From Crocodylus rhombifer (lineage: Eukaryota > Chordata > Crocodylia > Crocodylidae), in NCBI GenBank assembly GCA_038503035.1, contig JAVSML010000029.1, positions 1,015,799-1,079,798 on the forward strand: 64,000 nucleotides of DNA, read 5' to 3'. Position numbers and translations under genes: made by a program. Below are positions 57,262-64,000 of this stretch, one piece after another. Within the stretch, counting starts at the first letter, position 1. Every line of letters starts with the position of its first letter. The notes beneath the pieces were generated by a model that was given only the letters and a program-made list of their open reading frames with translations, made no database searches and was not told where the DNA came from.

Positions 57262-58850
57262 AGTTTAACAATGCTGACCTCGTGAAGGAACATCTTGAGA
57301 GGCTGGACACCTTCAAGTCAGCCAGCCCTGACAATCTACACCCCAGGGTACTGAAGGAGCTGGCTAGCATCATAGCTCAGGATCTTCAAGAACTCCTGGC
57401 ACTCTGGTGAAGTGCCCAAAGACTGGAACAAGGCCAATGTGGTGCCTATCGTCAAGAAAGGGAGGAAAGTGGATCCAGTAAACTACAGGCCCATCAGCCT
57501 GACCTCTATCCTGGGGAAGGTCTTAGAAAAGATTATCAAAGCAGCATTCTTAACGGACTGGCTGATGGCAACATCCTGAGGGATAGCCAGCATAGGTTTG
57601 TTGCGCGTAGGTCTTGATTGACCAATCTCATTTCCCTTTATGACCAGGTGACCCATCACCTGGACAAAGGAAAGGAGATTGATGTTGTATATCTTGACTT
57701 CAAAAAAGCCTTCAATCTGGTATCTCACAATCGCCTCTTGGCAAAACTAGCCAAGTGTGGCCTCGGGTCCACCACAGTCCGCTGGCTGGGGAATTGGCTC
57801 CGTGGTCGGACCCAGAAACCGGTGGTCGATGGAAGTCATCGTCACGGTGCCCTGTGACCAGTGGAGTCCCTCAAGCCTCTGTCCTCGGATCTATATAGTT
57901 CAACATTTTCATTAATGACGTGGACATTGGAGTCAGAAGCAGACTGGGAAGTTCACTGATGATACCAAACTTTGGGGTAAAGCACCCACACCTGAGGACT
58001 GGGGGGTAATTCAGGCTGACCTTGGCAGGCTCAGGAAATAGGCAGATGAGAACCTGATGGCGTTCAACAACGAAAAATGCAAGGTTCTTCACCTTGGTAG
58101 GAAAAGCCTGCAGCATCTTTTTAGGCTTGGCAGTGCTACACAGGCTAGCAATACGAACGAAAGGGACTTGGGGGTCATGATTGACCACAAGATGAACACA
58201 AGCCTTCAATGTGATGTTGCAGCTACTAAAGTGACCAAAACGCTGGCTTGCATCCATAGATGCTTCTCAAGCAAATCCCAGGACATCATTTTCCCATCGT
58301 ACTCGGCCTTGGTGAGGCCGCAGCTGGAGTACTGCATCCAGTTTTGGGCTCCGCAATTCAAAAAGGATGGAGAAGCTTGAGAGAGTCCAAAGGAGAGCCA
58401 CGCACATGATCAGAGGTCACGAAAACAGACTTTACGACAACAAGCTGAGACCTACGGGACTTTTCAGCCTGAAAAAGCGCAGGCGCAGGGGCGATATGAT
58501 GGCCACCTGTAAGTTTATCGGGGTGTCCACCAGGATCTGGGGGAACCTGTTCTGAGTGCCCCAAGGGATGACGGGTCTAAGAGTTGTAAACTCCTGCAAG
58601 ACCGTTTCAGGCTGGACATAAGGAAGAATTTCTTTACTGTACGAGCCCCCAAGGTCTGGAATAGCCTGCCATCGGAGGTGGTTCAAGCACCTACCTTGAA
58701 TGCCTTCAAGAGAAAATTGGATGTTTATCTTGCTGAGATCCTATGACCCCAGCTAACTTCCTGCCCCTGGGGCAGGGGGCCAGACTGACTCAATGATCTT
58801 CTGAGGTCCTTTCCAGCCCTGATGTCTATGAAAGTCTACGAAACCTCCTG
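57262..58850 (+). mobile_element. CR1 LINE, 5' truncated
   Basis: The plus strand begins inside ORF2 at NADLVKEHLERLDTFKSA and continues DNLHPRVLKELASIIAQ, LTNLISLYDQVTHHLDKG, VVYLDFKKAFNLVSHNRL, WLGNWLRGRTQKPVVDGS, NNEKCKVLHLGRKSLQ and LVRPQLEYCIQFWAPQF. It ends near TCTATGAAAGTCTACGAAA. It belongs to the same subfamily as the copy at 26505-30930. Stops and frameshifts interrupt it (for example after VARRS). The 5' truncation is typical of LINE insertion. Confidence 0.9.
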
Positions 58851-61111
58851 CTCAAAGCAGAACCATTCCCAACTAGATTATCTTAAAAAAAAATCTCTAA
58901 GGATAAAGATTTCACAGCATCTATGGGTAGCCTGTTCCAGGGCTTTACTATCCTCCTAGTGAGAAAGTTGTCCCTAATATCTAAACTAAACTTCCCTTGC
59001 TGCAACTGGAGACCATTGCTTCTTGTTCTCTCATCTGCCACCACTAAGAACAGTCTAGCTCAGGAGTGGATGATTTACTGGGCTGGGAGTTTTGGTGAGC
59101 TGTCATGGACTGAGGCAGCACCCCCTTCCTCCTCCAACAACTCACCAAAATTTCCTAATTAGTATAGTAGCAGACTGGTCCAGAGACACTGGATGAAGTG
59201 GGTGACCAGGGTGTCCACGGAGACTTGCCTAGGACCCCCATGGACAGGGTGCCCTCAACTGGGTACATGGGATGGTGCTGAGGGTGGGCAAGGAGTGGCA
59301 TACAGGAGCAGGATTGGCAGGTTGGGTAGTGACAGGATAAGACTAGGACCCAGCACAGAGCAGGGATGCATCCCCAGCACGGCCCTGGCCTCGTGCTGTC
59401 ACTGCTCCGTAATCCTGGTCCTGCTCGCCCCACTGACAGACAACTCCCCACACACCCCTAGCTCCATCTACCCGGCCAAGCACACATTGTCTGCTCTCTT
59501 TCCTTCCTATCTTCAGGATCCTGAACTCAATCATCTTGTGCTGAAGTCAAAGTATATCATGTCCATTGCTTTCCCCGCATCCACATAGAAGGCAATCAGA
59601 TTGGTTAGGCATGACTTTTCCTTGGAGGAGCATGGTTTCACCAAGTGCTTAGAAATAGATTCCTTGACGACTTGCTCCATATTTTTTCTAGGAACTATAG
59701 TAAGGCTGACTGGACTGTTGTTCCCTGGATCCTCCTTCTCTCTGTCTTAAAGATGGACACTATATTTGCCCTTTTCCAATCATCTGAGACTTCCCGCAAT
59801 GAGTTTTCAAAGATAAGGGCCAGTGGCTCTGCAATCACATCAACCAGCACCTTCGGCACCCTCAGACATGCTGAATCCAGCCCCATGGATTAGTACACAT
59901 GCAGCTTTTTTAAATAGTCCCTAACTTGTTCTTTCACTACTGAGGGCTGCTCACCTTCCTCTCAACTGTTCTGTCTCGTGCAGCAGTCTGGGAGCTGACC
60001 TTGCCTATGAACACAGAGGTAAAACAGGCATTGAGTACTCCAGCTTTTTCCTCATCACCTGTCACTAGGTTGCCTCTCCCATTTAGTAAGGGACCCACAC
60101 TTCCTCTTCTTGCTGACATGCTTATAGAAACCCTCCTTTGTTATCCTTCACATCCCTTGCTAGCTGCAACTGCAATTGTGCTTTGGCCTTCCCGATTCCA
60201 TTTCTGCATATCCAAGCAACATTTGAATACTCCTTCCTAGTCATCTGTCCAAGCTTCCACTTCTTGTAAGCTTCCTTTTTGTGTTTAAGCTAACTGAAGA
60301 CAAGTTTAAGCTTGCTAAGCCAAGCTGCTAAGCCAAGCTGGTCACCTGTCATACTTGCTAGTCTTCCTGTACATCAGGACAGTTCGTTCCTGCACCCTCA
60401 GTAAGGTTGCTATAAAATACAACCAGCTCTCCTGGACTCCTTTCCCCCTCAGATTGGCCTCCCAGGGGATCCTGCCCATCAGTTTGCCAAGTGAGCTGAA
60501 GTCTACTTTTCTGAAGTCCAGGGTCCTTACTCTGCTGCTCTCCTTCCTTCCTTTTGTCAGGACCCTGAACTCAGGTCATTTCGTGGCCGCTGCTGCCCAA
60601 CTTGCCATCCATTTCTACATCCCCCACCAATTCTTTCCCGTTTGTGAGCAACAGATCAAGAAGATCATGGCTCCTAGCTGGCACTCCAACACTTGTACTA
60701 GGAAGTTGTTCCCAAGACTGTCAAAAAACTTCCTGGATTGCTTGTGCACTGCTGTGTTTTGTCCTCCCAGCAGATGTCAGGGTGACTGAAGTCCCCCATA
60801 AGAACCAGGCCCTGTGATTTGGAAACTTCCACTTGTCTGAAGAAAGCCTCATCTACCTCATCCTCCTGGTCCGATGGTCTACAGCAGACACCCACCACCA
60901 TATCACTCATGTTGCTCTTCCCTCTAAGCATAACCCAGAGACTTTCAACAGACCTATCTCCAGTTTCACATTGGAGTGCTGAGCAATCATACAGCTCTTC
61001 TACCTACAGTACAACTCCTCTTCCTCTTCTCTCCTGCCTATACTTCCTGAACAGTTTGTACCCATCCATGACAGTACTCCAATCATGAGAGCTACCCCAC
61101 CAAGTCTCTGT
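58851..61111 (-). mobile_element. Older CR1 LINE copy with an internal insertion
   Basis: The minus strand reads CR1 of a different, more diverged subfamily. The 3' region is at 58851-59057 (plus-strand words GAGACCATTGCTTCTTG). RT pieces at 59520-59890 include PLALIFENS and VSDDWKRANIVSIFK. An endonuclease part at 60931-60698 has VGVCCRPSDQEDEVDEAF and VLMGDFSHPDICWED. Unrelated GC-rich sequence (about 59058-59520) interrupts it. All ORFs are broken. Confidence 0.75.
59058..59520. repeat. Unassigned GC-rich insertion in the older CR1
   Basis: CR1 homology stops after AACAGTCTAGCTC and resumes near GATCCTGAACTCAATC. The intervening sequence is C/G-rich and begins AGGAGTGGATGATTTACTGG, loosely like hAT ends of the CAGGGGTGGGCAA type. 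It has no coding features; its boundaries are approximate. Confidence 0.4.
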
Positions 61112-61580
61112 CATTCCACTTGCTGTTTGAAGAAAGCCTCATCTGCTTTGTCCTCCTGGTCTGGTGGTCTACAGCTAGGGTGACTGTATGTCCTGTATTG
61201 GCCAGAACACTCCTGGATTTCAGAGGCTGGTCCCAGGCAGCCACTGAAAATTAGAACTAGAGTCTGGCATGCTGGTCATGGGATGCAGAGGCAGAGCAGG
61301 AGGAACTGGGAAATAGGCAACTGCCGCCAGCAACTGGCGAGGAGGGAGGGAGGCAGCTACAATTTCAAATAGTCCCATAAGGTCACCCTATCTATAGCAG
61401 ACACCCACCACCACATCACCCTTGTTGCTTTCCCCTCTCATCCTAACCCAGAGACTTTCAACAGGCCTGTCCTCCAGTTTCATATTGTACCTCTAAGCAA
61501 TCATCCTGCTCTTTTACATAAAGAGCAAGTCTTCCTCTTCTCTCTTGCTTGTCCTTCTTGAACAGTTTGTACCCATCCAT
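61112..61580 (-). mobile_element. Second CR1 endonuclease fragment with nested hAT MITE
   Basis: GAAGAAAGCCTCATCTG through GAACAGTTTGTACCCATCC repeats, in the same direction, the stretch already present at about 60834-61075 of the neighbouring copy, with about 15-20% differences by eye. It is therefore a second CR1 fragment or a tandem duplication. It is split by the 215-bp element at 61176-61390. Confidence 0.7.
61176..61390. mobile_element. Nonautonomous hAT element, 215 bp, with 8-bp target duplication
   Basis: The left end TAGGGTGACTGTATG and the reverse complement of the right end, TAGGGTGACCTTATG, form terminal inverted repeats with nine perfect bases at the tips. The flanking 8-mers TCTACAGC (61168-61175) and TCTATAGC (61391-61398) match at 7 of 8. 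The empty site is visible in the paralogous CR1 stretch at about 60880 (GGTCTACAGCAGACACC), which confirms the insertion. No ORF is encoded. Confidence 0.85.
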
Positions 61581-61910
61581 GAGGAGAGCTTGAGGGTCCT
61601 GGATCTCTTAAGCCTCCGCAACAGAGGGCTGAGACAGCAAGGAATAGGAGATGCCCTGTTTACCAGGACACCCCTTACAGTAACTAGGAACAACAGCCAC
61701 AAACTTACAGAGAACAGATTTAGGTTAGACATCAGGAAGACCTTTCTTATGGTAACGGTTGCCAAAATCTGGAATGGGCTCTTCTCTCCTCCCTTGGGGG
61801 TTTTTAGGAGGAGGCTAGACATGCACCTGGCTGGGGTCATCTCACCCCAGCACTCTTTCCTGCCCAGGGCAGGGTCCCTTCCAACCCAAACATCTATGAA
61901 TCTGACAGTA
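61581..61910 (+). mobile_element. CR1 LINE 3'-end fragment
   Basis: On the plus strand the ORF fragment reads RVLDLLSLRNRGLRQQGI, FRLDIRKTFLMVTVAKIW and LGVFRRRLDMHLAGV, the usual C-terminal end of CR1 ORF2. It is followed by TCCCTTCCAACCC and ends near ATCTATGAATCTGACA, as CR1 3' ends do. It abuts the minus-strand CR1 fragment directly, so it inserted into or rearranged with it. Confidence 0.85.
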
Positions 61911-62660
61911 CACTTTTTGCTCATCATAGCCCACACCTTTCTTGTCATCTAAAAAAAGCCAGCAGACCTTGCCTTGAAAGTAACAGATTTGGTTTCTGAT
62001 GAGAGCTAATTCCAGAATCAATGTCCCCTAACTGAAAATCAAGATAAAGCAAGCTTTTGACCTTTTGCTTCATGAGAGATTTCTGTCTTCTCTAAGCTCA
62101 ACTTAGGACACCTGCATTATGGTTTCACAGATGCACCACCCCAAACTCCACACCAAACACTGTTCCCAAAGCAGGTTGGGCCCAGCATGTGCCAGAATTG
62201 AAAGCACCCAGGACTCATCCTTCCCCACCTCACCAAGTAAGTGTAAAACCAGTAAGGTGGTCAGTCCCTTAACTAGTCATCCTGCCTGCATTTCAACAAA
62301 CAGGATTCTTGGGGTCCAGTATTTCACAGGATTTGATCTGCCATGGGAGAGCATTTTTGATTCAGAGTTTTAATTTTAAAACATTCAGAGCTTTTACAGG
62401 TTAAAAAAAAGTGCTCTGAATAAAATGTGTAAACAAAGTCAGTGGATACTATCATACACTGATATAATTTGAACTCTTGACATTATTAAAATCTTAATTT
62501 GAGAAATATTTGACAAAGAAATATTGTACAAAACTGCTACCAAATAAGATTTAGACCAAATTTTCTACTTTCAACCATCCAAATGTATTTAAGACTAATA
62601 GCTGAGACGCATTATATTTCAATTACCACTGCAAGTACTGTGATACGTTGGAGATTGTCA

Positions 62661-62858
<198 letters not shown>

Positions 62859-64000
62859 CTATAAGACAAAGACAAAGGTTAAAAAAAAACAAACCATGAA
62901 AACCAAAGGATTTCATTTAAGAACTCGGCATGGCAATTAAGCTACGTCCAACCAGACAATAAAAACAAGCTTGGGTGTTTGCTGAATTTCTAGTGAAGTT
63001 TCCTCAACAGTCCAAGATATTGTAACTTTTACACTCTAATGAACATATAACAACCTTATTTACATTCAACACCCTTTTTCTTTTAGTCATGTTTTCTAAT
63101 TAATTCTCTACAAATTGTACTAAAATTGAAATCTTTCACCCAGGAATATTAAAATGCACTCATGACCTTTTCAATTTTCACAATCTAAAGGAAATTGATG
63201 TGCAAGATATTTTAAATAAGCCAATTAAGCTTTAATGTCACGTATCACTAATGCAATTATATGGAAGATTTGCTTCATTGTACCTAATGAGAACAAACAC
63301 CTTTACAGTATAAACATGGATGCTCAAGAACCAGACTTAACTCCATCCTGCATTTTTCTAAAATTCCCCCGAACTTAAGGAAAAAATGCATCAATAAACT
63401 ATTCCAAATTAAGGCTAGGATGTATCTTGTGGATTTCTATCATAAGATTACCCACATAATCTGACACTACAGACTGTATCACAATGAGCTACTGAAAATA
63501 TTTAACCCTATCCATTCACTTACAACTCAGTTTCATTTCAGAAATGAGCTAGATGTAAAATAAGTGACCTCTAGTTATACAAATGATTGATTAAAATAGA
63601 GAAGTACCACAGCAAAACTTTAAGCCAGTAGCTAATACGCTAACATTCTCAGACTAGAAACTACAATGCCTCCTATTGGCTTTACTGAAAATGGTACTAT
63701 TAACCATAGAGAAATCTGCAAACAACCCATTGCTGCCTGCCCCATTACTCTGTCCCTGCCCCCCTATTATCTGCAGGCAGTAGGGGGAAGAATTTAAGAT
63801 GGTCCTCCAAAAATTAGATTCTATACATAGAAAATAATAATACATTTATAACTTTTCTATGCATAGAATCTAATTGTTGAGGAGCTGCCGCCTTAAATTC
63901 AGGGTTGTCTTGTATTGGGGTAAATGCATAAATTCCTCTCAACTGTAATCTTTGAAAAAACATCCTTTAAACTAAAAAGGTAAGCAGGTAAAAATTATTC
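62859..64000 (-). other. Part of DHX15 intron 5
   Basis: The intron runs from the acceptor of the exon at 62691-62858 to the window end. No further DHX15 exon was found here. A repeat fragment lies at 63811-63928. Confidence 0.8.
63811..63928. mobile_element. Right-end fragment of the 52218 TIR element family
   Basis: It contains the hairpin ATTAGATTCTATACATAG against CTATGCATAGAATCTAAT (63811-63876), then TTGAGGAGCTGCCGCCTTA and a right end TGTATTGGGGTAAATGCA, all parallel to 53231-53345. Sequence to its left, from about 63720, may also belong to it. Confidence 0.6.

Overview
This is nuclear DNA from a vertebrate, most likely a sauropsid and probably a crocodilian or turtle. The evidence is large AT-rich introns, an almost unchanged vertebrate housekeeping gene, several CR1 LINEs whose first ORF carries an SGNH-esterase-like domain, and many short palindromic hAT-type DNA transposons. 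I cannot name the species. Most open frames in the window are chance ORFs or relics of CR1 ORFs.

The only certain protein-coding gene is DHX15 (DEAH-box helicase 15, the Prp43 orthologue), on the minus strand. Its last nine coding exons lie between 62858 and 24299. They encode 435 residues with consistent splice phases at every junction, from just after helicase motif IV to the stop codon. If the protein has the usual 795 residues, these are residues 361-795, and the missing first exons lie beyond position 64000. A 3'UTR of about 0.45 kb ends near a poly(A) signal at 23867-23872.

About 15 kb downstream of DHX15 there is a strong CpG island (about 7600-9110). On the minus strand it holds a GC-box cluster, a leader without any ATG for several hundred bases, a first ATG in strong Kozak context, 29 codons, and a phase-0 splice donor. 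By gene order (DHX15 then PPARGC1A, same strand), distance and splice phase, I infer that this is the distal, brain-type alternative promoter and first exon of PPARGC1A (PGC-1alpha), whose body would lie beyond position 1. This is an inference.

The rest is intergenic or intronic sequence with transposons. A CR1 fragment occupies 1-160. A cluster of palindromic MITEs and an ancient LINE tail lie between 12.5 and 23.5 kb. Intron 12 of DHX15 holds a nearly full-length CR1 (about 26.5-30.9 kb, interrupted by a 100-N assembly gap) and a 2.8-kb composite hAT-like element. Intron 9 holds a three-level nest (CR1 inside a hAT-like element with a perfect 8-bp target duplication, inside another hAT-like element). 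Intron 6 holds a 1.1-kb TIR element and a pile-up of CR1 copies with a 215-bp hAT MITE inserted in one of them. Several homopolymer G or C runs mark weak assembly.
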